Source of the DNA: Alitta virens
Taxonomy: Eukaryota; Annelida; Polychaeta; Phyllodocida; Nereididae
Direction: 5' to 3'
Length of the DNA: 64,000 bases
Assembly (NCBI GenBank): GCA_932294295.1
Contig: OW028573.1
Coordinates: forward strand, 54,625,829-54,689,828
The position numbers and the translations under genes were made by a program. Shown here piece after piece: positions 42,301 to 57,300 of the stretch (position 1 is the stretch's first letter; each line of letters opens with the position of its first letter). The notes under the pieces are model-generated. The model made no database searches, was not told the DNA's origin, and worked only from the letters and a program-made list of their open reading frames with translations.

Positions 42301-45300
42301 CGTTTATCTTTCTCATGGAAAACATTTGGCTATGTATGAGGGATATAACTATTACTTCATACATGAGCACTATTTCTTGATCACATTAAATAGTTTCATT
42401 AACTTTAATCATATGCCAGTATTAAAGTTGTATATAAATTCCAAAATGTAATGAAATTAACTTCCCAATACACAGAATAGGCAATTGAAATCATTATCAA
42501 ATTATGCATCTCCACTTTAAATTATGCTGTTTACTTAAAGCTATAGTAAAATCAGGCTATTACTATCCTATTTACAGCTTATCATTTTAAATAGCAACTA
42601 CCATCATGATGAAACGTTGTTAATATCAAGCAATGAATCCTATGGGTTTCTCAATAGCAGAAGCGGTACAAATCATCACTTTAAGGTTAATGATCTTTAA
42701 AGGTCCTTGTTGATTTATATTGATTTATTGAAGCAGCATTTGCATAAAAAAAGTAAAATAAAAAAAGAACACCATAAAAGGTGTGAAACATTTATTATGG
42801 AACTTTTAGGTATACAGAGCAGCATTGGATAGATGTCCGTTTGGGCATATACTATATATATACAATTAAATGCCCAAGGATTTTGGACCAATTTTGTTGA
42901 ACGACTGTGCCAACTTAAATTCGGTGTCTACATGGCCCTACATTGCATCATCAGGGCATGCCTGGCCAGACCTATAATGACCTATTCTTGGCATTTCTAG
43001 AAAGCACGTTAAGTAGAGATCTAGAAATGCCAAAAACGATAATGCTTGTTGTAGAGATTACGGGGACAGGAGCAGCAAAAGAGCTTGACATTTACAGCAT
43101 CCCCCTCCCTCATCCTGATTCAGGAAATATGTCCCTAATTAATTTCTATCCTGTCTCTGAAGCCATGGCTGCCGACCGGACGCTAGTCTTCCGTCTAAGG
43201 AATATTTCTGTCATCCATATTGCCATTTTAATAAGATTTAGCACCAGATCAACGTTTGTGGCAGGTGTTTCCAGACTTTTGAAGGTTAATTTTTAGACCT
43301 AATTGAATGTTGGCTATTCTCACTAGTAATCTCGAGGCACTTGTCAAATATTCATCTAAAATATAACGAAGGACCGCTTGTGGCTTCAAATATCCAAACC
43401 AAAAATACACAACATTTTAATCAGTGGTGTTCACGGCTGCCAAAAGAAAGTTGCACTTTCCACTCAGCTACCCAAGTAATTAAGGCCAGTCCACATTTTG
43501 GGATTCACACACATTTTAATCAGTACCACAAACAAATACGTCAGCTCAGTACGCTGAGGTGGCAGTTTATCTGTGGACGCCTCCAAAAAGTTTAATAAGC
43601 CAACACTCTAGGAAATAAAGGTACAATGAGGTTTTTATAGCTACTGTGAACTACCCCACAGGTTCAAACTGCGTGTAGTGGTTTTTTGTCTCTACCAAGC
43701 CCTAAAGAACTGCCTCAGAGGTATTTCAGTTTTGAAAGGTTCTTGAGAGGTGTTAAGCTCAGCTTCAGTCTAGAAAAATTGAGGAGTGAGAATCGAACTC
43801 CAGCCTTCCACACAGAAGGCAGCCATGCTAACCACTACTGCTTGGATGCCACTGCTTCTGGTGGTGATGCAACAATCAGAATAAACCAGCAGTTCTATTA
43901 ATAGTTTCTGTTAGCTGGCCTGTAATTAATGGGCTTAGATTCCACAGAAAGCAATCAGCTCTCTGTAGCTGAATGGGTGACATAAATTAATTATTTGACT
44001 TTTTAGTAATATATTGCTTAGAGCGAAAACTCAGCCAGAGCCACTCTAAAGTGAAACAGCAAGGTAAGATTCTGCAGAATGTTTTTCTTCAAAACTCATA
44101 GGTGGAGCTAACATATAAGAAAAGGCATACTCGACTCCTACTCAATTTTAACTGGTTCTTACCTGATTTTTATTTGCTGCTCTTTTATCCGTTACACTCT
44201 ATGATTATAGGCCTACAATATAATTTTGACCATTTAGCCAATATCACGGACTTTTGACATAGGAACCTCAACAGGTGGGCTTTCTTTTCCGAGGAACAAT
44301 TATATGACCTAATTGTTTGGTCTGACAGCTTTAGCTAAGTCGCCTTTCTGTGAATTTGTGCGAGTTTCTAAATTGCTTTTATAATTTACTTTTGTGTCTG
44401 AAAATCTTACTGCACCTATGAGTAGCCTACATAACCTAGTTAGCCGACCGAGTTTCTCACTACATTTCTTCCAAAACATAGAATACAAAGAAAACGGACT
44501 TACCCAGATTCATCGAGCTCGGAGTCAGAGGTATTGGATGTCAGAGGAGGAATGCTGTTGAACGAACTGCTGCTTCGACCAAGGGTCAGTGGAGTGGACA
44601 GCAGAGGGTCGTTGCAGGGCAGGAGGCTTGCTGTAATGGTCAAAGGGGTCAGACGTTGAAATAAACACTACTGTAGAAAGTCACATTAGAGATATACACG
44701 GTTTAGGGTAGTAAGAAAAAATACACCACTTTCAATTGTGAAATAAGGGACTTTCTTGCTTTAGCACCGACTAGAACAACAAGTCGAGTAAAATGCGAAC
44801 GACTAATCATATTAACCAGTCAGAAATTGAGCTGGGATTAAGCTCACCAGGTTGTGAAGACTATGAAAACCGACTAACATACAGACTGACAGACAGACCG
44901 ACATTTAGTGACACTTATGAAGAACGTAGTCTTTACCTAATTTGTCATGTCTGTGGCCAGTGTCATTGAGAGTGTCTAGGAACCCGTAGTCACTATGGCG
45001 TCTCTTGTGCGACTTCTTGCGACCACTTCGACTACTTCGACCATCATCTGAATCTGAAATGAAGGACTGTCTATGTAATTATTGTTCTTTTGTGTAATTA
45101 TAATACAGTTGTAGCTATGATGAATAAACCTCCAAGCATATACACTCATTAATTGAGTCTTTTCACTGAGCAGCCCTGAATTCAACAAGTCATAAGTCTT
45201 TCTTCTCCTCTCGTGACTCATTTTGCTTTTCATACATAGAGGATCATAACTAACCTATTCAATAAATACTACTTTCTCAGGGAAATAACAGATACCAACT

Positions 45301-48300
45301 GAATGATAAGATGTTAAATATACATTAAAATGCACCAAAAATACTGCTGCTAGGATGCACTTTGCATCTGCCGATCACAGTCAAGGGCAGGAATTTTTTC
45401 AGCCTAAAGAATTGCAGTATTTTGTTGCAGCCACCTAATGGAAATATCGAGAAACTTCCATGAAAATCCACTATTGCTATGGCAGACCTGACGCAGTTTC
45501 GAAAAGCATTGTATAATGCATCAGTCCAATTACCAAATGGGATTTTTGGGTTGAAGTGTGTTTTGTTGTATGGATGATGTTTTATGGTTGATTCTACTAT
45601 GGCATGTCCTGAACAGGAAGCACCCTTGGGTAAATTGTTTTATGGACCAAAAACAAAATGGCCACCAGATGACTAATAAATGCCCCATAACTTGTTGATC
45701 TTGGTGTCCAAACCTGTTTTTAGGATCAAGGAAGTCATTTATGCTATTAAATTTATTATTGCAACTTCCCTAATGCATGATATTGCCTGAATGACAACTA
45801 TGCATAATAAATCATGCGTGTATAATGTTAAAATGTACTCTTTTTGTCCAAAAAGGTCAATATGACAACATGACCAGACAAAGTTGACAGATACCTCATT
45901 GACTGTAAATGGCTTCTCCGAATCTTATAAACTGTGGCGTAGTTACAGGAAAAGCTGTTAGAAAGTGTATCACCAGATGCTTTGACAGATCACTTGAATA
46001 AATTTCAATCCCATCAGATGTCACGAGTATTGAGTATTCACAAATGCATCATAACATCATAGATTTCTTTTCAGTCAGAAAGGTGAAAATTCCAGGAGTA
46101 CTGGTAATTCCCGAAAAAAAAAAAGAAGTCAGATCAAGTAGGTCCAAAACAAACTTCATCCTATGCTACCAGTCCCAGCATTTTAAAGGGGTACAACAAT
46201 TATTCAGTGATGATCAGTTGGGTTCAAGCAGATGTCTGTGGTGCTTGTAATGAGTCTCAGACTCACAAATTCCAATTTTGAGTTTATGGAGCACACTATC
46301 AGATTTGCATTCTGCAAATTGGCAGTTTCACTTCACAATACCACTGAAATTGATGTGACACAAATTCCTAAAATGATAGCATGTAGGGATCTGGTTTAAA
46401 CTTGCTTGCTATTGGAATATCTCCCGATGTGAATTATGATGCTGATGTCCATACTTTGCTTATACACACTGTACAATTGATTGAATACAACATGTCGCAT
46501 TGGAAAAGATGTGCATGCATAAACTGCCAGGCAAAAAAAAGGGCATATATTTAGAGTCCTGCTCTGACCTTACAAACTCTTCACCCCAGGTCCTTCTACT
46601 GAGGTAGTGAACTCATTTCTGTCACCTAGTTGCCTAATAGGTAGCATTTTCTGAACACATTTGTAAACATCTCAGAAGGAGCTGGGAAGATCTGCATGGA
46701 AATAAAGTAGATATTGAATTAATCTCACCATTGCTAAAAATCATACACAACTAACTTATGCTCCAACCAACAACACATAACTTTTGGAACCCATGAGAAA
46801 AATCACTCATAAAGGAAGAATTTGGCAAGCAAGACAAAACATCTTCAAGGATTGATGGACAGTTAGGTTAGTCTAGTTGCAAGTCCAGTGCATGAGAGCA
46901 CGAGGAAAATATCTCTCAAGTGATTGCCCAATGAATCAAAACGCCTGCAGCATGATCATGCTCAATGGTGAAGGCAAAACTATTGGGGAAACATTATTGT
47001 AGATGTGTTGCAGAGGTTTAAAAATTGGCTTGATACTGCCAAGCTGAAAAATGCTAGTATCTGATACTACATAATTAACTCAAGATTAGACTTTCGTTGG
47101 TGGCCCATAAGAAATTTTCTCCAAGGGTGCCAATGTAGGCCAGTAAAAATTGACGACCACCCTGCCTAACTCATTACAGGCATTTTATTCTATGAAATGA
47201 CAGCCCAGATTTTTCATTTTCTCAGAATGACATTTTTTTAGATGGCGGACAATTTTTCAGTTCTGTTTCCATGGCAACAAAATTGATAAAAAATTTAACT
47301 ACAAGAAATTACTAAACTTGATATAATCTGAACTACTTAAGGCTTGATATAATCTGAACTACTTATCATATGAGGATGAAATAAGTGTCGATTCATACGT
47401 TATCATGCATGGCCTTTTTAAATAAATGGTCTATTTTTAGATCAGGGGTAAACTTCATTTGCATATGGAATGTTTTTAAAGAAATACCCCAAACTCATGT
47501 CAATTTTTACTGGCCTAATGTGGCACCCTCCTAATTCCTGCTCAGGCCATGCTATAGTACCAGAATCAACTATAAACCATCATCCATACCACGAAACACA
47601 CTTTTCTGGAATTCCACTGGACTAACATGTGTCAGTGACATTCACAACTTTAAAACACACTTTCGACAATACACATGCACCACAAAAGGTACAATAAAAC
47701 AGACGAGGAACATTGCCAATTTGCATGAATATGTTTCTAAGGAAGTGTCACAGTTAGGCTGCCGATTCCAGGATATCCTTAATGGGGAGAAAAAGAAACG
47801 CAAGAGGTCACTGCCACCATTACAGATAAGTATTGTTTGATGACGTCATCTATTCAGTGATGTCATTTTTGTTACAATAAATGATGATGGATATCATCTA
47901 ATTTTATTTTTATATCAAAGAATAAGTACCAAGAAGCGCCACTCGCTATACTTTACATTGTAAACGCTGCGCCTCCTTTTCCCAGCATGCATGGCACGCC
48001 GTAGTTCTTTAACGCCCCTAGTGGATAATAAAATTCATTCAGAAATTTCCAGTAAAGTGCGTAGACTTGCTAATTTCACGTGAACAACACATTAAAATGT
48101 CATTTCTACAATATTTCATTGTCATAATGGGCGAATGGACTAAATAATTACCATATTTACGAGGTCAACAAACACCAAAATCTGAATGCTACCATGTCTG
48201 TATCATGGCATATGACGTCATAATCAGTCAGTATGATGTCACTCAATAGTCGCTGATTGTTCTCTGTTTATGACGTAATCAGCTCGGTTAACAATGCGCC

Positions 48301-51300
48301 TCCTTTTCCCTGTAGGCATAGCGCGTCCTAATTACGAGAGTGCGAGTTCTTGATACTTATTCTTCGTTTATATGCTAGGTGGCAGTGCTCTCTGTAGGAT
48401 CAGTTACTTTTTTCTCCACTTTGATTCCAAATGAACTACATCATATCCTGTGTTACTTCTAATGGATCTATCAGGTGAAAAAACACCTGGGTTGACAAAA
48501 AAATATGCAAGGTCTGACCTACATAACGTAACACACACAAAAAAAAAAGAAGAGAATGTGGATATAACGCAATCAAGAACTAGAATGCACATGGGATGTG
48601 CAAAGCTCTGCCCATAGCTGCAGAACACTTTGATCCCCAATGGGATCGAAACCGCGACATTTCCTGTAACCTTCGCCGGCTGGCTGCAACTCAGCATCCC
48701 CGGGTAATTCTGTCGACACCCACCAGGGGTGCTGCAATCGCTCCACCAGCGGGCTGAATTGCGGGCTACGTCCTTGATTGGCGCACGGTTCCCCCAATGG
48801 GAATTCTGTTGATGACGTCATACGGCAGTCTCGGGCAATGGCCAGAATAGGTAGCAAGTGAAGGACGCAAATGGGGGTATGAAATGGCTTTGCGTAGGAA
48901 AACCAAGCAACGAAAAAGGCCCACAAGCATTAGCAGCCTGTACAAGGGGAATATGTAGCGTTAAACCATGGGATGTAGCGGAAGACGGCATGTAACTTCT
49001 GTTATCACACGACGTACGTTTTTGTGGGTAGGCGACGTCATCTCGCGAGATCGATGTACTAACATAAGCTCTGCCCGCTCCGTGGGCAGAGCTAACAAGA
49101 TAAAAAGCACAACTGCCAGGGGCTGAGTAAGAACCAAAGTCTCATTACTGTAACATCGGAAGGAACCACACTATTTCTGCCGATTATATGATCACACTAA
49201 CATTTAATTCCAGCTGGAAATCTCTTTTCACCGATCTACACAATTATCTAACCATCTGTCTAGCTATAAAAACCAATAATTCCATGAGAAAGATAGATGA
49301 TAGGTCCTCCATCAGATGAAGATATTCCTTCTCGCCATAGCAAGGCCATGCTCACTGATTCAAAAGACTAATGAATATTAAAATGTCAATACTTTCGTCA
49401 ATTTCATTGTATGGTCCATTTTCCATGCAAATTTTAAAGGTACATGTACATTATAATATCGCAAGGCAGTCAGTACATCATCATTGGAAATATCTGCCAA
49501 ATGATAGTCAATAATGCATTAGGACACATATGAATGTTTTCATCAAATTATGTATGACCACGAACTATAAACCTTACTGCTATTCTTGGTGCTATCAAGC
49601 ACGGGGCACTTGATGACAGACAAATATCACATTTTGATTTCCTAAAATCAGGGCCCTTGGAAACTCAGGTGACTAGCTTTGCTAAGAGCATAAAATCCTA
49701 ATTTTGTCCGTTTTGTATCCTTTGAATTATATTGAACAAATTTGAATCAAGGACCATAGGTCAATAATGCCTGGGTTAGCTGTGTGGGACATTTGGCGAG
49801 TTGCTCTAAATGAGAATCTGTTGACGCTCGCTACACGCTCGCCAGTTAATTAAAATCACTATAGATGACGCGAGCGGTCAACTTGTAGACAGGTTACATC
49901 CTTAAAGTATCAAGATGAGGAATTCTAACCAGACACGACTGACTTTCTTTTTCAACTCGGCCAAAGACCTCACCTTAATCCTATTTGTGTAGTTTATAAC
50001 GTGACTTGCCGTTGTATACCTAATGGCTAACCATACATAATTTCCAGTCACTCATTTTAACTACTGCTCAAACAAACAAACGTGCACTTAGATTTGTCAC
50101 AAATAAAGGCCAATTAAGTTATGAAGAAATCTGTAATCAAGAAATGCAACTTAGTGTATATTAAAGATGTACTAAAAATGCTGCTATATTACTATATAAA
50201 GTTAAAAAAAGGTATGGCACCACAATATGTCTCTGATATATTTAATGTTCAAAACTCACAGTATGAAATGAGAGACAATGAAAGAATGTCACTTCCACAT
50301 TTCAATACAGTCACATACGGGAAGAATAGTTTTAGGTATCATGGGGCAAAACTTTGGAATAACATCCCAGTGGAGATCTAAAGAAGCATCTCACTCAGCA
50401 CCTTTAAAACAGCTATCACTAAATGGCTACTAAACCGTGAAACTGCAATTTAAGAACTCAATTGTTAATTTTATCAATCCGTTGGTCAAAAGGGAAAAGC
50501 ATTTCAATCAATCTATTTTAACGTTCAGGTGCAGGATCGGAAGAACCAACAAGGATACATCATATGAACCTGACATGACATGAACCTGACATCACATATT
50601 TGACAGACTCTTTCATTTAAAGTGTTTTCTTACTTTTTTATTATTATTATTTTTTTATTTAGATTTTTTTTTTGTCGTACAGAAGTTTGTAACTTTGATT
50701 ACCATGTAATATGACCATATACGACTTTAAATAAATTATACATACATACATACTGATACAACCTCATAATGCCCACACTGAAAATGCTGTTGCAAGCAAA
50801 ATTTTCTTGAAAAGAAAGGCTTTTAGCAAAGATTTTCTTGATAAGAAAGGCTTTTAGCATATAGAGACATCCACTGCATAATATGTGGTGCCTACCTTTT
50901 AGTTACAACATTGAATACTAGATGATGAATGTAGTCTTCTGTGCTAAGTACACAAAAACGTGCATTATCACCATCACTTTCAGTCAAAGATAAACCTCTA
51001 ACCAGGATATAACTGTAATATGTTCTTGCAGCTGTCCCTATAAACCTTGGCATTGGGCTTGTAATCATACTAAATTCAAGGCACCTTTAGAGTTAATTGT
51101 GATTACTTGATTTTGTCAGTCAAGGCAGTTGCTAAAAGCATTGGAAGTAAGAACACTTCTTCGGGTGTCTGTCACAGCAGCATCATTTGTTGCCAATACC
51201 ACTCTTAGTGCCTTATAATTACAAAGTACTACAAAGAACACCGCTCAGACTGGTTTAACCACTATACCAGTTAATACCTCACTGATCCTCTGTTGTCCAA

Positions 51301-54300
51301 TCTACCAGGATATTGTATTTCCCATTTCACCTATTGTCACCAGATATGCAGAGTCAGTGAAGAGGAAATATGCAATCACAACAGATTCACAAACAATGTC
51401 CTGGGTTCCCAGGTAACTTTCCAAGAGCCCCTACTCAGGTTTCCAAAAATATGATATATTATATTATATTATTGCAATAACGCAGTCTGGGTAAAATGAC
51501 AGAGGTGAAGAAAGAGTGATATGTTGCTGCGACAAGAGTACCTGGCTTTTCCCTTATGAGGAGAGCACAAACGGAGAATATGTTTGAGGCCACCTACCTT
51601 CACTAAATGAGCGTCTGTCTGCGAGGCGAGCTCCTACTTTGGTTACCACGTCCGACATCCGACGCTTCATTTTAGACTTGAAACTTTCTTTCTTGAAGAG
51701 ACGTCGATCTACAAAAAAAAATAGAAGAATGAGGTCCTTCAGGTGTTTTAAAAGCCTCGAGCGTTTTTATTGCCAGTCAGTTCATTAGTGTTTCGAATGT
51801 GTTCTGTAAATGTATTTCAATAGCAGGCAGAGGCAGGCTTCATATGAGTCATATGACTGATGCATTCACACCAAAGTAGGTTATTCTTCATCACAGCAAT
51901 TATAATGCTTTTGCGGATGTTGCTGGTATGTTCTTTGAAACGATGTTTTGCAGATGACTCTTCATCAAACGTGCATTCAATATGTGGTTCAGAACATTGA
52001 GTACACGAGTAATTTATTCCACTTTAAACTCACACAATGATAGCTTTCAAGTAAGTCTATATAACTGGATCCAGGACAAGATTCTTTTAGTAATTATCTT
52101 GCACTAAAGCCTATAGAAATTATAATAATTCATAAACGTACCTCTGCCAGATCGACTGGATCCTGAAAACAAATTATACTGTTTCTAACTAAGTCGTCTA
52201 GGAAATTATCTGTTTAAACAACAATTTTCTTAGATTTTTGCTTAGGGAGATTTTAGACAAGTAAAGGAAACCCACCCCCTGAACTTCTTCTGTCAGATCC
52301 AGGGTCGACTCCAAGCAGCAGGTCATCGTCCAGAGATTTCTGACCTGAAAAATTTATAAATTGAAAACATTTTCAATACATTTTTTTAGGTTTTGGGTTG
52401 AAGGAGGTTGATTGCATCAATAGCTAGTGCTTACATTTCGATCGTACATATTAATAAATTCAATCTACATGCAGTTAAAAGTCCTATAGTTTAAACTGGG
52501 CTCAAACAAAGAGAGGAAAAAACTACACATCAGAATTATATGATTATGATTATCATGATATTATCGTTAATTTATACTTATGTAAGGTATATAATATACA
52601 GTTAATTTCTGAGACGCAGCATATAGTGAAATGTCATCATCAAATAATCAACGAACTGTCCGTAGAGTAATAACAATAAACACTGCACATGACACAGTGT
52701 TGACATTAACAGTGCAACTATACATAATGATTGGGGCAGTGTTTATTATTAGTCTACGGACAGTTCGTTGATTATTTGATGATGACATTTCACTATATGC
52801 CACGTTGTAATATATGCTTGTCTCATACAACATATTTTCTGAATTAATAGATTACAGGGTTTTAGGTAACAAAAAACTTAGTTGTGCCCACATGCATTAT
52901 TTCACTACAAATTTATGTCCATGTCAATGTTGTTTCACATATTTTGGTAATCCGTATTTTTTGTATCCGTATTGAGAGTATGTGAAGCCACCATTATGTA
53001 TTATCTAGTTCAAAATATAAATGGCACGACATTTTCAGTTTTAGTATGTAGGATAAAATAACAAAACTTCAAATGTCATGAACAATACTGTTATGGAATA
53101 CATTGTGTCATTTAGAGAATGAGACACAGAAATATTCTAATTTTCGATGGACATTCTCTTTGAACACATCAACTCTTCACTTATGATTCAAGTTTCCTGA
53201 TTATTTGTCATACATGCGGTATTGCACCATATTTTAAAAGGCAGTAAATATTTTTAGAGGAATCATAGAAATAAATATAATGTATAAATCAGAGTGAACA
53301 CAAACAAGCGTGACTAGCATATTAGTGGTTACACAGTGAGCTGGGCAAGCACTGAAAATAACTAAATAAAGTGCTCATGTGACGTAGATCTCCAACATTT
53401 CCTATTGTTTTCCATGAGGAAATGTAATTACACATCAACTGAAGCACATGGAACCATCCCCGGACATATTAGACTGCACATATTAGACTGCACAGATGAA
53501 GGGGAGTTGTAGGTCTCTCGTAATGTCAGTGGGTGTTCTGCAGACATCTGGAACCTCATCTCGTATGATAGCTTGGCTGAGATATGGTACATTGTGCACC
53601 ATTACATCAAACTCAGAGAGAGACTTTCACAGAGACATCACACAAACACAGTCAGAAGGAGGGCTACAGGCAGCATTTATTGCTTGTTTAGTGACCACCC
53701 CCACTAATGACTAGAAGGCCACCCACTGTGTGCCTAATAAGCCTCCCTACCTTTCCCTAATAACTTACAATTACTACCAGACACCAAGCTCGTCTTCCCC
53801 CTTACAAATCTATGTGACTCAATTCTTTATATATAGTACTAACTCAAAGAACTGAAGCAAATTTAGCCATCTGAGACTTTGGTCTGGTTACAGTGCTATA
53901 CATGAAGACTATTAAATTATAGCTTAACAATGTTAATATGTTCTGAAAGTCTACATGGCCAAATGTGACACTTGCTTTTTCCATGCGTTTGGATATTAGC
54001 TTGGAAAACGCATGGTTTATGCATCATTATAATTAGCTAAATACCATGCGTTTTCCATGCGTTTATCCTTCTCATGGAAAACGCACGTGGCACATTTAGC
54101 TATGTATATATGAAGCAATAAGACACCAGTCATGATGTAAAATCAGTGTACAAGAATTCTAAAATATTTTATATTAATAATCGTGATGTACTTTTTTTTA
54201 TAAGAGCTCTCAATGGACAGCTGTAATTGCCAGATTAAAAGAGGGATCATAAGACATGAGTTATGTACTACGCTGGTACACTGCAAGCCATGTCATGTGT

Positions 54301-57300
54301 TCATAAAGCTACAGGAAGGTAAAATTGCCACAGTCTAAAACCGCTGATTGGCCATAGGAAAAAAAATTCCTAACATGTTTTACCTGTAGTAACAATAACT
54401 TTTTTTTTATTGAAATAAATGTTTATGCCAGGTAAAATTTAATTGACCCACTTCGCCTACACTTAGTCTAAGAGTGTTACTGAATAAGGATCCTGTCTTT
54501 TTTCTAGACCAAAAATATTGTGCATTAGTCCTTTGCTAACGTCATAGGATATACACAGGCGTTGCCAACAAATATGTCATTGCTCAGTGATGACAGCACT
54601 TATAATTTAATTGGCTTCTCATCTCAAGAGGAAGCAATGTCATTTGCAACAGCCAATCAGAATGAAGCGGAATACATTAGGAAATGCCCTGAGCTTGATG
54701 GCAATTATTTTGCTAGTTTACCAGTTACTTAAATACAAACAAATTTGCCTAATAGCCTATAGGCTGGTTTATTTTGTTTGCCTTGAGTACACTCAAGTCT
54801 TAAAAAAGATAGCTCAGTTAGGTCACTCAATTGGCTTAAAGCTGACAGCCCACAGTGCTTGGGAGATATTGGCCAATCAGGAGCACCATCATGTGTGTAG
54901 ATGGTGACATATGCAAATTAGCTGCCATTAGAGATGATAATTGAACATTCCCAGCGTACAGGCAAGGAATTCCCCAACAATAAGTGGTAAATACCAATAA
55001 ATAAACAAAGTTATCACTTAGAATAAGAAGGAAAATTATTTGTGTGTGTAATATTGCCATTTTTGAAGTGTTATATGATGTTTTTGACTGAAACTGGCCC
55101 CATCGTTGAAGGCAGTTACACAGGGGGAGTAATAGCTGTTCTTGACAAAGTCAGTAGCCTTGGTATTATTGTATGCTAACTTGCTTGTGCTGTTATGATG
55201 GCAAACGCCTGTGGGATAAACAAGAAAACAGTCTGTTTTTTTTATACACATGAATGGGGTTCCATAATTAGAGTTTCAAGTAATTGACTCAACCCGGGAG
55301 GCAATCTAAATCCATTTGCAAAACAATCATACATACAAGTAAACACCTTCGCTTTTTTATTTGAGTCCGGTGTTTGGCAATGCTGGGTGGTTAAAGATGC
55401 AATATTAGACCTCAATTCTAGAAAGCAATCTAAATCCATTTGCAAAACAATCATACATACAAGTAAACACCTTCGCTTTTTTATTTGAGTCCGGTGTTTG
55501 GCAATGCTGGGTGGTTAAAGATGCAATATTAGACCTCAATTCTAGAAAGCAATCTAAATCCATTTGCGAAACAATAATGGACGGTCCCTGCCAAGCATTA
55601 AGCGAATGCCTTCAGGCCCTCCGCCAGACTCATCTCATATTGCATGTAATGACACACTGGGCGTTTTCTTTTATGAAACTGTCACTTCTACGTAATATTA
55701 AATATGAAATGCACTACGTCTACTGGCTTGAGTTTGAGAAAAATAAGCATGAGCTGAATATTCACAAGAAATTACTTTGAAATAACAGGATTTTGTCTTG
55801 TTTATTTTGGTAATAACATCCCATTATCGCAGGATGCCAATGGTAACTACGTTATAAACATAATCATCAACTGATTCTAAATGCGGACAGATTTTATTAG
55901 ATGTAAATCATATTCTATATTTTTGCATTATATTGTAATTATGTGTGAAAGGATTCAACCAACAGATTTTAAAATTAATCTAGAATTAGGAACAAATTCC
56001 TCGTCTCAATTCAAGTTCATATAGAAGAAAAACATTTATACTGTGGGCACCCTGTTTTGGCATTTATTTTTGTACGGTTTTATTGTGTTTTCAAACTGTA
56101 AACCTTCTTTTCTTTTTATTTGAATTAACGTTGTCTCTCAGTGTTAGTATTTGTTATAGATAAATGATAAAATAGGTCGGTAAGCTGCATTTGCTGAGTA
56201 TGAATCCATTTTGGTACATTTTCAAGATCCAAAATGCCAGTGCAGAGCAACCAAATAAAGTAGAATGAGAATGGGAATACTTACTCGGCAGATTCCTCTT
56301 GTGCAGAAGCTCTTTGGCCCTGTCATGGAAGGGCGTGGCCGGAAGTGTGGAGACACTTGACCACGATGTCCGTTCATCGCCCTTGGCCACGCTGTCCTTT
56401 CCGCTGTCTGAAGCACTGGCATCCGCGTTCGTGGCAGAGCGCGGCGAGGGTTTGGGAGATGGGTCTGGTAGTGGAGTGCTGTTCTCATCGTGGTCATTGA
56501 TCGGGTACCAAGCCATCTCATCCTGAAGATTCGTCGTGACAAGGTCAAGGAGCACTTCACCCAGAAAGACACTTGCCTTGTAAGGGTAGAAGTCCCACAT
56601 GGTCACTTCCAGGGCCCGTCGCTCAATCTGAATGCACAAAAAAACAACCTTTAAATCCTCAAGCAACATTTACTTGTACCACGTACATGTTGAACCTCAT
56701 ATAGCCCACGGCAAATACTTATGATAACATGGAGTTTTCAGGGAAAAGAAATAACTTGCAATTTTACCTAAGCCATAGTTTTTCACAAGCATGTAATAAC
56801 TGTTCTTTGACACAGGATGGTAACAGAAACCTATCATGTACAATGCTTCTAGGTTCATCAACTTTGATGTCATGTAGTTTTTGCATATTTCATAGTGTAA
56901 TATACTTTCCCTGTTTTGCCGAAGTGAACAAATTGTTTAGCATTGCGGATGTGTATGAAAACGTTCAGAAACAGGTATTAGTCAGTAATTCATGGGCATT
57001 CCCATAATAGAATAACTTTAAATAAGAGAATAGCAAAATTGTGTGGCGTTGCTCAACAACAAGCGGGCAACAAAAGCCCCTGGGAAAGATGGCAAAGACG
57101 GTTCGGTGTTAATATAAGTGATCAGCGATTCCTAGAAAGGAAGTTAACGATCAGAAGCATATAAAAGGGCATTTGCAGCTCCAAAACATCACGTAAATAT
57201 AGAAAATTACTGAAGATTGCAGGATAATCTATCAATTGCACGGGTGTGGGAGGAGCTAAATTCACCCAGATGTACCTGCTCTTTTTTATATTTCTTGGAA

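Noticed and set aside
42943..43296. 117-codon frame on the + strand
   Set aside because: It includes a 14-bp hairpin and shows no recognisable domain; it lies in a RIM intron.
43780..43855. Functional tRNA gene
   Set aside because: A- and B-box-like words are present, but the acceptor stem does not pair and a SINE-like body follows.
48573..48926. Minus-strand frame as an extra RIM exon
   Set aside because: It overlaps a tRNA-like, repeat-like segment, and the flanking exons already join in phase without it.
52648..52833. Open frame over the 182-bp hairpin
   Set aside because: Produced by the inverted repeat; no protein features.
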